Assembly (NCBI GenBank): GCA_022340665.1
Contig: JAJDNM010000132.1
Coordinates: 57,681 to 121,680, forward strand
DNA length: 64,000 nucleotides
Direction: 5' to 3'
DNA from: Acidobacteriota bacterium
Lineage (GTDB): Bacteria > Acidobacteriota > Thermoanaerobaculia > Thermoanaerobaculales > Sulfomarinibacteraceae
The translations under genes and the position numbers were made by a program. Shown one piece after another: positions 1 through 9,297 of the stretch. Each line of letters begins with the position of its first letter. Position 1 is the stretch's first letter. Under the pieces are notes generated by a model. It was given only the letters and a program-made list of their open reading frames with translations, made no database searches and was not told where the DNA came from.

Positions 1-438
1 TGTCGGAAGAATTGGAGTCAGCCGGAGCCTCGGTTCGCCGTGTCCGAGAATCAATAATCCGAAGAGGAATGTGAGGTCCGTCACAAGTGTAACCCAGGGA
101 TTCACCTCGATCGCACCGAAACAGCCGCAGCTCGAAGCCCCCAGTAGCAGATCGCCGATCAGAACCGGTACGAAGGTGGCGAGCATCGCAATCCCGAGCC
201 ATCGGGCCAACGGTGGCAGCAGGATCATGACTCCGGCACCGATGAGCTCCGCCGCGATCGAAAACCTGAGGACGAATAGAAGATCGATGCCGAGTTCGCC
301 ACACCATTTGATGAGGGCAGCCGGCAGATGAACCGGGCTAAGGTCCATCAATTTCAAGACTGCTCCGGTCGCCAGCCACAGGGGCAGCAACACACGGGCC
401 ATCGCAACCGCGATCGTTCCTGCAGCACCCTTTTTCAT
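1..438 (-). CDS. MauE/DoxX-like integral membrane protein (3' end beyond window)
   Basis: An open frame of 146 codons runs off the left edge. Its translation is strongly hydrophobic with about four membrane helices. A CGCFG motif near residues 118-122, after a GDLLLGASS stretch, is typical of the MauE/DoxX membrane family, whose members help thiol-disulfide exchange or maturation of periplasmic redox proteins. The ATG at 436-438 is followed by a Lys-Lys and then a first helix. A GTG 11 codons upstream is a possible alternative start. It is the last visible gene of the minus-strand block, separated from the formiminotransferase gene by a palindromic repeat. The family call rests on topology and the CGCFG motif. 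The substrate is unknown. Confidence 0.7.
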   Translation of the reverse strand, partial: MKKGAAGTIAVAMARVLLPLWLATGAVLKLMDLSPVHLPAALIKWCGELGIDLLFVLRFSIAAELIGAGVMILLPPLARWLGIAMLATFVPVLIGDLLLGASSCGCFGAIEVNPWVTLVTDLTFLFGLLILGHGEPRLRLTPILPT

Positions 439-505
439 TGCCTCAGCCCCATTCGGTCCTACATCCACGCTTGAATTCCTCCAGACCACACGAATTGCCG
501 AACCA

Positions 506-598
506 GGTTTGAGTTATGAGTTTTGAGTTCCAGCCCACCCGTATTGCGGCGTTGGGGTGGGCGGATGGCAACTCAAGACTTTGAACTCAACATTTTTT
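506..598. repeat. Tandem-arm palindromic element A (GAGTTTT unit)
   Basis: The left arm has reiterated GAGTT/TTTGAGTT units leading into GCCCACCC. A 12-nt loop follows, then GGGGTGGGC and a right arm of CAACTCAAG/TTTGAACTCAAC that is the approximate reverse complement of the left. A T-run follows on the plus strand. It lies between the formiminotransferase gene and the MauE-like gene. Confidence 0.7.
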
Positions 599-658
599 AA
601 CCTTCCGTATTCGTTTTACCGTTGATTTCGTCTCCAGGCGAAGGGGCGCGGAGGCTTT

Positions 659-2302
659 TTACAGATCGCTGACGTCGCCCCCGAGCCCTCCCCAGACCTC
701 AGCCTCGACATCAGCCGCAATCCGGCGAGTTGCGCGCACGGCTTTGTCGGCGCGCTCGAGCATCGTCTTCGCATCCGGATCGTCAGCCATGTCCACGAGA
801 TTGATGCGCACATTCATCGCCGCTCCGAGGGCCGCCGCTCGAGCCATCCCGGCGCCCACTCCAGCGTCCGACGCCGACGCCTCCATACCGAGGTTCCGAG
901 ACTGGGCGCACAGCTCGGCGATCTCGGGGCACGCCTCCGCAACCTCGAGCGGCACCCTTGCCGCGCCAAGCGTCGCTTCCCTGACAGCTGTCTTCTTTTC
1001 GGGCCCCGTCACCCTGTTCGCCTCCATCAGAGCCTGGAATGACCAGGTATCTTCGTCGATCGCATCCAGGAGTTTCTGCTTGAGGGTCTGCGCCTTGATG
1101 GCGACCTCCTCGAGCTCTTCGCGCACCTCGGCGAAATCTGATTTCGGATGGGGTAAATTAGCCACCATCGCGGCCAATGCGGCGCCGAGTGCTCCAGCCA
1201 GCGCGGCGACCGACCCGCCACCAGGGGCCGCCGAGTCACGTGAGGTTTCATCGGCAAACTCCTGCAGCGTCATCGACGCCAGGGGGCGTTCAGCTGCCAG
1301 GATGTCCTCGATGATTTTCTCCTGAGGCTCGAATGCGGAAACCTCGCTCAAGCCGAGGGATCTGGCCGCGGTATGAACGATATCGGCTTCCGGAACGCCC
1401 CGCGAACGACCCATTCGCTCGAGGTAATAGCGGCCCGCCTCGAGGATCGCGCCCCGCGGGATCAGGCCGACGAGCTCTGATCCCGTCACCCTCAAGCCAC
1501 GCTCGGTGGCACTTTCGACGCACGCCTCGAAGGCGGTATGGACCGGCGTCACGTCAAGGTCCACCAGGTTCATCGAAACTTGTGAGCAGCCATACTCCGG
1601 GATGTACCACCCGATGCCCCGGACGGCATTGAGCTTGCCGGGCTGTTGCACCATTTCCCCGTCCGGTCCGGCAACCGTGCGCCCCTTTTCCCGCACGTCG
1701 AATGCCACGCGGTTGGCCCAACGCTTGTCGGTGACATTCAGGTTGACGTTGTACGCGACAAGAAATTTGCGGGCGCCGGTCACCATTGCCCCGAATTCGG
1801 GTACGAATTCAGCCGGACCGTAGTCCGGGGCGAAGTCGGGATCTTCGAGTTTGGATGGGAGCGCCTCGTACTCGCCCTTGCGAATGTCAGCGAGCGAACG
1901 CCGTTCCGGTCGGGTCGCCGCAAACTCGTACAGGAATACCGGAAGACCAAGCTCCTTCCCTACCCGCTCACCGAGTCGGTTGGCGAGTTCGATGCAGTCG
2001 TCCATGGTGACGTCCGCCACCGGGACGAAGGGGCAGACGTCGACGGCACCCATCCTGCCGTGGGCGCCCTGATGGGTCCGCATGTCGATCAGACGACGTG
2101 CGGCCACTACCAGCTGAAAGGCGCCCTCGAGGACCGCCCCCGGATCCCCGACAAAGGTGATGACCGTGCGGTTGGTTTCGATCCCCGGGTCGACATCGAG
2201 CAGCTCGACACCGGAAACGGCCGCGGCCGCCTGGGCTACCTCGTTGTAGATCTCGGGGCGCTGTCCTTCAGAGATGTTCGGCACACATTCGACGATCTTC
2301 AT
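659..2302 (-). CDS. ftcD: Bifunctional glutamate formimidoyltransferase / formimidoyltetrahydrofolate cyclodeaminase
   Basis: The N-terminal half begins MKIVECVPNISEG, the hallmark of formiminotransferases, and carries HQGAHGRMGA with the catalytic histidine near residue 80. The C-terminal half has the cyclodeaminase signature PGGGSVAALAGA and a conserved SDAGVGAGMA segment. The 547-aa length matches the fused animal-type FTCD (about 541 aa). The enzyme moves the formimino group of formiminoglutamate to tetrahydrofolate and then deaminates it to methenyl-THF, linking histidine breakdown to C1 metabolism. A longer frame adds 20 residues, but the ATG at 2302 fits the family start. No hut genes are nearby. 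It follows gmd with a palindromic repeat between them. Confidence 0.95.
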   Translation of the reverse strand: MKIVECVPNISEGQRPEIYNEVAQAAAAVSGVELLDVDPGIETNRTVITFVGDPGAVLEGAFQLVVAARRLIDMRTHQGAHGRMGAVDVCPFVPVADVTMDDCIELANRLGERVGKELGLPVFLYEFAATRPERRSLADIRKGEYEALPSKLEDPDFAPDYGPAEFVPEFGAMVTGARKFLVAYNVNLNVTDKRWANRVAFDVREKGRTVAGPDGEMVQQPGKLNAVRGIGWYIPEYGCSQVSMNLVDLDVTPVHTAFEACVESATERGLRVTGSELVGLIPRGAILEAGRYYLERMGRSRGVPEADIVHTAARSLGLSEVSAFEPQEKIIEDILAAERPLASMTLQEFADETSRDSAAPGGGSVAALAGALGAALAAMVANLPHPKSDFAEVREELEEVAIKAQTLKQKLLDAIDEDTWSFQALMEANRVTGPEKKTAVREATLGAARVPLEVAEACPEIAELCAQSRNLGMEASASDAGVGAGMARAAALGAAMNVRINLVDMADDPDAKTMLERADKAVRATRRIAADVEAEVWGGLGGDVSDL

Positions 2303-2354
2303 CGGATCCTCCAGGCGAGGGCATGCTATGTCGACTACAGTCCGAAGGCAAGCA

Positions 2355-2470
2355 ACATTCAAACGTTTACACGTTGTAACGTTTGAACGTTCCGCCCAAC
2401 CACCCGTCAGGTCCGTGAGACCGAGGATCGACGGTTGAAAAACGTTCCAATGTTCTAACGTCTTAACGTC
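2355..2470. repeat. Tandem-arm palindromic element B (AACGTTT unit)
   Basis: Reiterated AACGTTT/ACGTTGTA units lead into CCGCCCAACCACCC. An inner stretch follows with its own stem (GGTCC/GGACC-like), then AACGTTCCAATGTTCTAACG units in the complementary sense. It fills the gap between the gmd stop and the ftcD start. A half copy with the same unit lies at 51458-51508. Confidence 0.65.
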
Positions 2471-3508
2471 TTATCTTCCGTTTGCACCGACTGCTTCCAG
2501 GTCGGCGTCAACCATCATACGTACGAGCTCATCGAAGCCCACACGTGGTTCCCAGTCGAGTTCGCGCTGGGCTTTGGAGGCGTCCGACAGCAGCCGATCC
2601 ACTTCGGCTGGCCGGAAGTATCTCGGATTTACCAAGACCCTTATCGCACCCGTCTTCCGATCGCGGCCGGTTTCTTCGGCGCCTTCTCCACTCCAATCGA
2701 GCTCGATGCCGACATGAGCGAATGCATGCTCGCAGAACTCACGCACCGAGTGATCTTCACCAGTGCCGATCACCCAGTCGTCAGCACGATCGACTTGCAG
2801 GATTCTCCACATCGCGTCGACGAAATCACCGGCGTAACCCCAGTCGCGGCGCGCTTCCAGATTACCGAGCGAGACCCAATCTCGTCGGCCGCTGACAATC
2901 TCCGCCACTGCTCGCGTGATCTTTCGGGTAACGAAATTCTCTCCCCGTCGGGGTGACTCGTGATTGAAGAGGATTCCGTTGGCCGTGAAGAGACCGTAGG
3001 CTTCGCGAAAGTTGACCGTTGCCCAAAAAGAGTAGAGCTTGGCAACCGCGTAAGGCGAGCGCGGGTGAAACGGGGTGTCCTCGTTTTGCGGCACCTCTGC
3101 CACCTCGCCGAAGAGCTCGGAGGACGAAGCCTGATAGAAACGAGCGTCCGGAACGACCTGTCGCACCGCTTCGAGGAGCCGGACTGTGCCGAGGCCCGTA
3201 ACCTCGCCCGTGTAGGTCGGCATCGTGAATGAAATGCCAACGTGGGACTGAGCCGCGAGGTTGTAGATCTCGTCCGGTTTCACTTTGGCCAACACCGTGA
3301 TCAGCGACTCGCTGTCGCCCAGGTCTCCATAGTGAAGGCGCAAATGGCGGTCACCTATCGCACCCTTGCGAAGGTGATCGATGCGACTGCGGTTGAAGGT
3401 CGAGGATCGACGCACGAAACCGTGCACCTCGTAGCCTTTCTCGAGCAGCAGCTCTGCCAGGTAGGAACCGTCCTGACCGGTGACGCCAGTGATCAATGCC
3501 TTTTTCAT
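2471..3508 (-). CDS. gmd: GDP-mannose 4,6-dehydratase
   Basis: This is an extended short-chain dehydrogenase of 345 aa. The N-terminal NAD(P)-binding motif reads [19 protein letters not shown]. The catalytic YAVAK motif sits near residue 155, followed by [17 protein letters not shown], which is diagnostic of GDP-mannose dehydratases. It makes GDP-4-keto-6-deoxymannose, the precursor of GDP-fucose, GDP-rhamnose or GDP-perosamine for surface polysaccharide. No GDP-fucose synthase or other sugar gene lies beside it, so the final sugar cannot be inferred. It lies downstream of guaB, separated by a stable hairpin. Supplying GDP-sugars next to GMP synthesis is a plausible link but not proven. Confidence 0.96.
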   Translation of the reverse strand: MKKALITGVTGQDGSYLAELLLEKGYEVHGFVRRSSTFNRSRIDHLRKGAIGDRHLRLHYGDLGDSESLITVLAKVKPDEIYNLAAQSHVGISFTMPTYTGEVTGLGTVRLLEAVRQVVPDARFYQASSSELFGEVAEVPQNEDTPFHPRSPYAVAKLYSFWATVNFREAYGLFTANGILFNHESPRRGENFVTRKITRAVAEIVSGRRDWVSLGNLEARRDWGYAGDFVDAMWRILQVDRADDWVIGTGEDHSVREFCEHAFAHVGIELDWSGEGAEETGRDRKTGAIRVLVNPRYFRPAEVDRLLSDASKAQRELDWEPRVGFDELVRMMVDADLEAVGANGR

Positions 3509-3616
3509 GCGGCGGAGTCTAGCAGAGGGATTGGGAAGGGGATGTGCTCTTCATCCAACCCGCTTCGGTGAGAACGATCGTCGACGCTTCGCATACCGTC
3601 TCCCGTCGGCGGTCAT

Positions 3617-3697
3617 GGTGCCACTCTTCGCATCGTCCGCCCTCGAGCCGTCACTCGGCTGAAGGGCGACGAATTCAGACAATTCGAGGGTGGCACC
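3617..3697. repeat. Long imperfect hairpin between guaB and gmd
   Basis: Outer arms GGTGCCAC (3617-3624) and GTGGCACC (3690-3697) are exact complements. The inner part forms a second stem: TCGTC, GCCCT and AGCCG on the left pair with CGGCT, AGGGC and GACGA on the right around a TCACT loop. It starts about 40 nt after the guaB stop. No T-run follows on the minus strand, so it is not a standard intrinsic terminator. It may be an mRNA end stabiliser or processing site. Confidence 0.6.
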
Positions 3698-3735
3698 GGT
3701 GTCGTCGAAGCGGTTTCGCGTCTCTCACGGGTAGG

Positions 3736-5208
3736 TCAGTCGATGCGGTAGTTCGGTGCTTCCTTCGTCACGACAACGTCGTGAGCATGGCTCTCTTTGA
3801 GACCCGCTCCGGTAACGCGGATGAAACGAGCCTTGGTATGGAGATCCTCGATCTTCGAGCAGCCGGAAAGTCCCATCCCGGCGCGGAGGCCGCCAACCAG
3901 CTGGGTCAGCTGATCGGCCAGCGGCCCCTTGAACGGAACCATTCCTTCGATACCCTCGGGCACGAGCTTGGCGAGGTCCCCGCCGCTCTGCTGGAAGTAC
4001 CGATCTCCAGAGCCCTCGACCTCCTTCATCGCTCCGATCGAACCCATCCCCCGATAGGCCTTGAAGGTGCGGCCCTGGTAGAGGATCTGCTCTCCAGGCG
4101 ACTCCTCGACGCCGGCGAAAAGAGAACCGATCATCACGACGTCCGCTCCCGCGGCCAACGCCTTGGCGATGTCTCCTGAGTACCGGATGCCCCCATCCGC
4201 GATGACAGGTATGCCCTGCTCCCTGGCCGCCTTCGCGCACTCCATCACCGCCGTGATCTGCGGCATGCCGGCACCGGTCACCACCCGCGTGGTACAGATG
4301 GAGCCCGGTCCGATACCGACCTTGATGGCGTCGACTCCGAGATCTATGAGGTCCCGTGCCGCCCCATCGGTGGCGATATTGCCCACGATCAACGGCGTAT
4401 CCGGAAAATCTTTCTTGATCTTCTTCGTTGCCTCCATGACGCCCCGCGAATGAGCATGGGAGCTGTCGAGGCAGAGCACATCGACGTGGCGCTCGATCAG
4501 TGCCGCGCACCGCTCGGCAAGATCGCCGGTGACGCCGACGCCAGCCGCCACTCTCAACCTCCCGAGAACGTCCTTGCAGGCGTTCGGGTAGTCGTGAGCC
4601 TTCTTGATGTCCTTGACCGTGATCAGGCCCTTGAGGTTGCCCTCCTCGTCGACGACCAGGAGTTTTTCGATCCGATTCTGATGCAACAGGACCTTCGCCT
4701 CGTCAAGAGTCGTTCCGACCGGCGCAGTGACGAGGTTATCCTTGGTCATGAAGTCCGCGATCGGACGGTCGAATTCCGTGCAGAACCTCAGGTCGCGATT
4801 GGTCAAAATGCCCTTGAGCTGGCCGTGGCTGTCGATCACTGGTAGGCCCGAGATTTTGTAGCGAGCCATCACGTCCAACGCTTCGCTGACGGATTGCTCG
4901 GGGTGGACCGTCACCGGGTCCACGATCATGCCCGATTCGGACCGCTTGACGCGATCGATTTCTTCCGCCTGGCGCTCGATCGACATGTTCTTGTGAACCA
5001 CGCCGAGACCACCATGCTGGGCCATTGCGATCGCCATGTTGGCTTCGGTCACCGTGTCCATGGCGGCCGAGATGATCGGCAGATTGAGGCCGATGCCGGT
5101 TCCGGTCAGTCGTGTCGAGACGTCGACCGCGTTCGGGTGAACCTCGGACCGCCACGGAACCAGAATCACGTCGTCGAAGGTCAGGCCAACCGGAATCTTG
5201 TCGTCCAT
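3736..5208 (-). CDS. guaB: Inosine-5'-monophosphate dehydrogenase
   Basis: At 490 aa this is the standard length for the family. A TIM-barrel catalytic domain is interrupted near residues 90-205 by two CBS domains. The catalytic loop [13 protein letters not shown] carries the active cysteine near residue 300, and the flap has [10 protein letters not shown] followed by DRYFQQ. It oxidises IMP to XMP, the first committed step to GMP. The start is 3 bp after the secA stop with GGGTAGGGG just ahead of the ATG, so it is probably cotranscribed with secA. Confidence 0.97.
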   Translation of the reverse strand: MDDKIPVGLTFDDVILVPWRSEVHPNAVDVSTRLTGTGIGLNLPIISAAMDTVTEANMAIAMAQHGGLGVVHKNMSIERQAEEIDRVKRSESGMIVDPVTVHPEQSVSEALDVMARYKISGLPVIDSHGQLKGILTNRDLRFCTEFDRPIADFMTKDNLVTAPVGTTLDEAKVLLHQNRIEKLLVVDEEGNLKGLITVKDIKKAHDYPNACKDVLGRLRVAAGVGVTGDLAERCAALIERHVDVLCLDSSHAHSRGVMEATKKIKKDFPDTPLIVGNIATDGAARDLIDLGVDAIKVGIGPGSICTTRVVTGAGMPQITAVMECAKAAREQGIPVIADGGIRYSGDIAKALAAGADVVMIGSLFAGVEESPGEQILYQGRTFKAYRGMGSIGAMKEVEGSGDRYFQQSGGDLAKLVPEGIEGMVPFKGPLADQLTQLVGGLRAGMGLSGCSKIEDLHTKARFIRVTGAGLKESHAHDVVVTKEAPNYRID

Positions 5209-5211
5209 CCC

Positions 5212-8001
5212 CTACCCTTTCTGAACGTTAGCCGCCCCGTGGCATTTTTTGTACTTCTTGCCGGAACCGCAGGGGCACGGATCGTTTCGGCCCACCTTTG
5301 GTTGGTTGCGTCGGACGGTGGTCGGCTTGGCGTCCGGCGCACTCACCGGCGTATTCGCCGCTCTCTCCTGTTGCGCGTGCGAAGAGGCCAACCCCTGTGC
5401 CTCGGGATGCGACAGGGTCGTGCTGACGCCCCTTCGTTTGAGTTGCATGTCTTCGACCGGCTCGGCGTGGTAGAGGAACTTGACAACGTGGTCTTCGATC
5501 CGCTCCCACATATCCTCGAAGAGAGCGAACGACTCCCGCTTGTACTCGACCAACGGGTTGCGTTGCCCGTAGGCCCTCAGGCCGATGCCCTCACGAAGGT
5601 GATCGAGGGCGAGCAGGTGGTCTTTCCACTGACGGTCAACCGTATCCAGGAGGAGGAATTTTTCGAGCCGGGCGAACTCCGCTTCCCCGAACTCCTCGGC
5701 TCGCTGCTCATAGTGGGCCTTCGCGCCCTCGACCAGCATTTCTTCGAGTTGCGGCCGATTGACAGTCGCCCAGTCCACACCGAGTTCTTCTACCGTAAGC
5801 CCGAAGTAACTGCGATACTCCTTCTCGAGGCCATCGGCCTCCCAATCCGCCGGATCACTTTCCTCGGGGCAGTAGTGATCCACCAGAGAGGCGATAATCT
5901 CGTCGACCACCCGCATGATGTAGTTTCGACCCTCGAGCCCTTCGAGAATCCGGCGCCGCAAGCTGTACACCGCCTCCCGCTGCTTGTTCATGACATCGTC
6001 GTACTCGAGAAGGTGCTTGCGGATTTCGAAGTTGCGCCCTTCGACCTGCTTCTGCGCGCGCTCGATGGACTTCGACACCATTTTGGATTCGATCGGGATG
6101 TCCTCTTCCATCCCGAGACGATCCATCATTTTTCGCACCCAATCAGATGCGAAGATCCTCATGAGGTCGTCCTCGAGCGAGAGAAAGAAGCGAGACGAAC
6201 CCGGATCGCCCTGCCGGCCGCAGCGGCCACGGAGCTGGTTGTCGATGCGTCGTGATTCGTGGCGTTCGGTGCCGAGGATGTGCAGACCTCCCGCTTCGAG
6301 CACTTGTTTTTTCTGCTCGGCGCATTGCTCTTCATACCGGGCCAGCGCGCTGGAATACTCCTCCTCGTCGCTGGCCGGATCAGCTTCTATTCTGGCCAGG
6401 CTATCCGGGTTGCCTCCGAGCACGATGTCGGTACCTCGGCCAGCCATGTTGGTGGCTATGGTCACCGCCCCGAGTCGCCCTGCCTGCGCCACGATATCGG
6501 CCTCCCGTTCGTGGTATTTGGCGTTCAGGACGACATGCTTGATCTTTCTCCTCTGGAGGAGTTTCGAGAGCTTCTCGGAGTTCTCGATCGACACCGTTCC
6601 AACCAGCACCGGCTGCCCGTTGGCGTTGCACTCCTGGATTTCGTCGATCACCGCGCGAAACTTCTCCTTCTCGGTCTTGTAGACGACGTCGGCATGGTCA
6701 GCCCGAATCATCGGCATGTTGGTCGGGATGACCGACACGTCGAGTCCGTAGATTTTCTCGAACTCCTCGGCCTCGGTTTCAGCCGTTCCAGTCATGCCGG
6801 CGAGCTTGTCGTACATCCGGAAGTAGTTCTGCAGGGTTACCGTGGCCAGGGTTTGATTCTCGGACTGAATTTTGACCTTTTCCTTCGCCTCCACAGCCTG
6901 GTGGAGGCCGTCGGACCAGCGCCGGCCAGCCATCAGCCGTCCAGTGAACTCGTCGACGATGGTGACCTCGCCGTCTTTGACGATGTACTCCTTGTCGCGT
7001 TGATAGAGAGAGTGAGCGCGAAGCGCCTGATTGACAGCGTGCAGAATCTCGATGTTGGACGGTTCATAAAGGTTGTCCACACCGAGCATCTTTTCCGCTC
7101 GCGCCACACCCTGTTCGGTGAGCGACGCAGACTGCCCTTTCTCGTCGACCAAGTAGTCGCCGGTCACCTCCTTGTTCCCGTGCTTGTCCTCTATCTCCTC
7201 ACCCTTTCGAAGCCGGGGAACGATGGCGTCGACCTTGTAGTAGAGGTCTACTGAAACTTCCGACGGACCGGATATGATCAACGGCGTCCGCGCTTCGTCG
7301 ACCAAGATCGAGTCGACCTCGTCGACAATCGCGAAAACGTGATCGCGCTGCACCATTCGATCGAGCTCGAATTTCATGTTGTCGCGCAGGTAATCGAACC
7401 CGAACTCGTTGTTTGTGCCGTAAGTGATGTCGGCGGTGTAAGCCTCCTTCCGCTCGGCATCGTTCATCGAATTCTGGATGCATCCCACCGAGAGGCCCAG
7501 GAACTCATATATCCGGCCCATCCACTCCGCATCGCGCCGTGCCAAGTAATCATTGACAGTGACCACGTGGACGCCACGTCCGGTCAACGCGTTGAGGGCA
7601 ACTGGGAGGGTCGCGACCAGCGTTTTGCCCTCTCCGGTACGCATCTCCGCGATGCGACCCTCGTGGAGGACGATTCCGCCCATCAACTGAACATCGAAAT
7701 GGCGCATCCCAGTTGTCCGTTTACTCGCTTCACGGACGAGCGCAAACACCTCTTCGAGCTCGGGGTCGAGAAGCCCCTGCACCTTTACGCTTCGCTCACG
7801 CCGATCCTCCGGCAGGTCGGTGACCGCGGCCTGCACCCGTTCCCTGATCGCCTGGAATCGACTGCGCAGGGCATCGTCGTCGAGCGTTTCCAGTTCCGCT
7901 TCGTATGCATTGATGGCCTCGACAACCGGTCGCATGCGCTTCACATCGCGCTCGTGCTTCGACCCGATTACGAGCTCAATACCTTTCTCGAATAGGTTCA
8001 T
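5212..8001 (-). CDS. secA: Preprotein translocase ATPase SecA
   Basis: SecA drives post-translational export through SecYEG. The protein has the DEAD-motor Walker A MRTGEGKT near residue 100, the [13 protein letters not shown] motif, the [14 protein letters not shown] segment, and a C-terminal SEC-C zinc motif (CxCx8CH) preceded by a variable linker. At 929 aa it is of usual length. The frame can start at a GTG (8010), but the ATG at 8001 gives the normal N-terminus (MNLFEKG...[10 protein letters not shown]) and sits 8 nt after GAGG, so I prefer it. The leader carries a stable hairpin. Confidence 0.97.
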   Translation of the reverse strand: MNLFEKGIELVIGSKHERDVKRMRPVVEAINAYEAELETLDDDALRSRFQAIRERVQAAVTDLPEDRRERSVKVQGLLDPELEEVFALVREASKRTTGMRHFDVQLMGGIVLHEGRIAEMRTGEGKTLVATLPVALNALTGRGVHVVTVNDYLARRDAEWMGRIYEFLGLSVGCIQNSMNDAERKEAYTADITYGTNNEFGFDYLRDNMKFELDRMVQRDHVFAIVDEVDSILVDEARTPLIISGPSEVSVDLYYKVDAIVPRLRKGEEIEDKHGNKEVTGDYLVDEKGQSASLTEQGVARAEKMLGVDNLYEPSNIEILHAVNQALRAHSLYQRDKEYIVKDGEVTIVDEFTGRLMAGRRWSDGLHQAVEAKEKVKIQSENQTLATVTLQNYFRMYDKLAGMTGTAETEAEEFEKIYGLDVSVIPTNMPMIRADHADVVYKTEKEKFRAVIDEIQECNANGQPVLVGTVSIENSEKLSKLLQRRKIKHVVLNAKYHEREADIVAQAGRLGAVTIATNMAGRGTDIVLGGNPDSLARIEADPASDEEEYSSALARYEEQCAEQKKQVLEAGGLHILGTERHESRRIDNQLRGRCGRQGDPGSSRFFLSLEDDLMRIFASDWVRKMMDRLGMEEDIPIESKMVSKSIERAQKQVEGRNFEIRKHLLEYDDVMNKQREAVYSLRRRILEGLEGRNYIMRVVDEIIASLVDHYCPEESDPADWEADGLEKEYRSYFGLTVEELGVDWATVNRPQLEEMLVEGAKAHYEQRAEEFGEAEFARLEKFLLLDTVDRQWKDHLLALDHLREGIGLRAYGQRNPLVEYKRESFALFEDMWERIEDHVVKFLYHAEPVEDMQLKRRGVSTTLSHPEAQGLASSHAQQERAANTPVSAPDAKPTTVRRNQPKVGRNDPCPCGSGKKYKKCHGAANVQKG

Positions 8002-8020
8002 CCAAGACACCTCGTTGATG

Positions 8021-8045
8021 ACAAAATGCCGGGGGAACCCCCGGC
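8021..8045 (-). terminator. Hairpin plus short T-run in the secA leader (attenuator-like)
   Basis: On the minus strand GCCGGGGG and CCCCCGGC form a perfect 8-bp stem (8028-8045) immediately followed by ATTTTGT (8021-8027). The secA ATG is about 20 nt further on. It could end transcription coming from the M23 peptidase gene or act as an attenuator controlling secA. The T-run is short, so efficiency is uncertain. Confidence 0.55.
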
Positions 8046-8136
8046 GCGACGTTTACTCCCGGATTCTCGGCACCGGCACCGTCGCCGGTTCTCGGCAGCC
8101 TAATCCAGCGCGCCGCCGAATGCAACGACACCAAGG

Positions 8137-8240
8137 TTTGATTTATGAATTTTGAGTTTTGAATTCCCATCCATCCCCCCGGTTTTCAGGGGTGGGTTGG
8201 GGGGATTCAAAATTGAGAATTGAGAATTCAAAATTGAAAA
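8137..8240. repeat. Tandem-arm palindromic element C (GAATTTTGA unit)
   Basis: The left arm of TGAATTTTGAGTTTTGAATT units runs into CCATCCATCCCCCC. A loop, then GGGGTGGGTTGGGGGG, then ATTCAAAATTGAGAATTGAG units in the complementary sense follow. It occupies most of the 303-bp gap between the M23 peptidase stop and secA. The remainder holds the secA leader hairpin and no gene. Confidence 0.75.
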
Positions 8241-8304
8241 GGAGTTTCCGCGATGCAAAAACGCACCCCAAGGGGCGCGTGGAAAAGCTTCGGGTAGGTG
8301 CCGT

Positions 8305-9186
8305 CTAGAAGGCGTCGAGGATGAAGTAGAGCGGGTTCTTCGCCGCGCCATCTTCGTGAACCTCGTAGTGCAAATGAGGCCCGGTCGATCGCCCGGTGTT
8401 TCCAAGGGCACCGATCTCTTGCCCGCGGCTGACGACGTCACCTGGCTCGACATCGATTCTGTCCAAGTGACCGTACACTGTCGTGAAACCGAAATCGTGC
8501 GAGATGCGAACCGTCTTGCCGAGGCCGCCGTTACGCCCGGAGAACACCACGATACCGTCCGCCGGTGCCTTGATCGGAGTTCCCCGTCGAGCCGAGATAT
8601 CCAGACCGCGGTGGAAAGCCAGTCGGCCGGTGAACGGGTCCTTGCGGCGACCGAAACCATCGGTGATCAAACCAAAGACCGGCGCGACTGTCGGTGTCGA
8701 TGCAAGGACTTTCCCCTGTTCGCTCAATCGACCCTCGACCAGGTCCAGCTGAGCCTGAACCCAGCGACCTTGAGCTGTCAAAACCTCCGGGGATTCAGGG
8801 AGTCGGTCATACGGGCCTCCGCTTCCGACTCGGATCTGCGACCCTGCCGGACTCGCGAATCCCGCACCTGCCGACTCCATGCCCGCAGCAAGGGCGAGCC
8901 TGGCGGTCCGCTCCTCGAACTCATCGAGTCGGCCCTGCACCTCGGAGACCGTGACTTCGAGCTGCTGGTTGACCTTCGCGAGCTCCGCGTTTTCACTTTT
9001 CAGACGCTGCACTTCGAGCCGACGATTGACGGCGTTTCCGGTGAAGGCAATCGCTATCACCGAGAGAATCAAGGCGGTCAAAACGAAGCAGGACGCCATC
9101 ACCAGAGTCTTCGTAGAGAACGAAAACTTGAGGAACCGCGCTTTGTTGTGGGGCACGATGATAATCGTGTTCATACGCCCGGGCAT
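8305..9186 (-). CDS. M23-family murein endopeptidase with membrane anchor and coiled coil
   Basis: A 293-aa protein with a short cytoplasmic start, one membrane helix near residues 25-50, a coiled coil near 60-110 rich in Leu/Glu/Gln, and a C-terminal LytM domain. The LytM metal and catalytic residues are intact: HRGLD, VYGHLD and HLHYE. Such proteins cut peptidoglycan cross-links or activate amidases in the periplasm. The first ATG has GGAGG about 6 nt upstream. It follows the Lon-like gene by about 110 bp in the same direction. Confidence 0.92.
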   Translation of the reverse strand: MPGRMNTIIIVPHNKARFLKFSFSTKTLVMASCFVLTALILSVIAIAFTGNAVNRRLEVQRLKSENAELAKVNQQLEVTVSEVQGRLDEFEERTARLALAAGMESAGAGFASPAGSQIRVGSGGPYDRLPESPEVLTAQGRWVQAQLDLVEGRLSEQGKVLASTPTVAPVFGLITDGFGRRKDPFTGRLAFHRGLDISARRGTPIKAPADGIVVFSGRNGGLGKTVRISHDFGFTTVYGHLDRIDVEPGDVVSRGQEIGALGNTGRSTGPHLHYEVHEDGAAKNPLYFILDAF

Positions 9187-9297
9187 AGGCCCCCTCCTTC
9201 GATACCGGCATCGGCAGCCTCACACCGCCGGCGCTCAATGATTATCATTGCGCCGAACCTTGGTGTCAAATCAACGTGATGCAGGTCACAGAGCAGG

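Noticed and set aside
4894..6255. 453-codon plus-strand ORF across secA and guaB
   Set aside because: Antisense shadow spanning two conserved genes; no domain pattern.
8100..8660. 186-codon minus-strand ORF overlapping the M23 peptidase gene
   Set aside because: It lies in another frame of the LytM domain and across element C, whose repeat gives the NSQFSILN-like peptide. The LytM frame carries the conserved residues.
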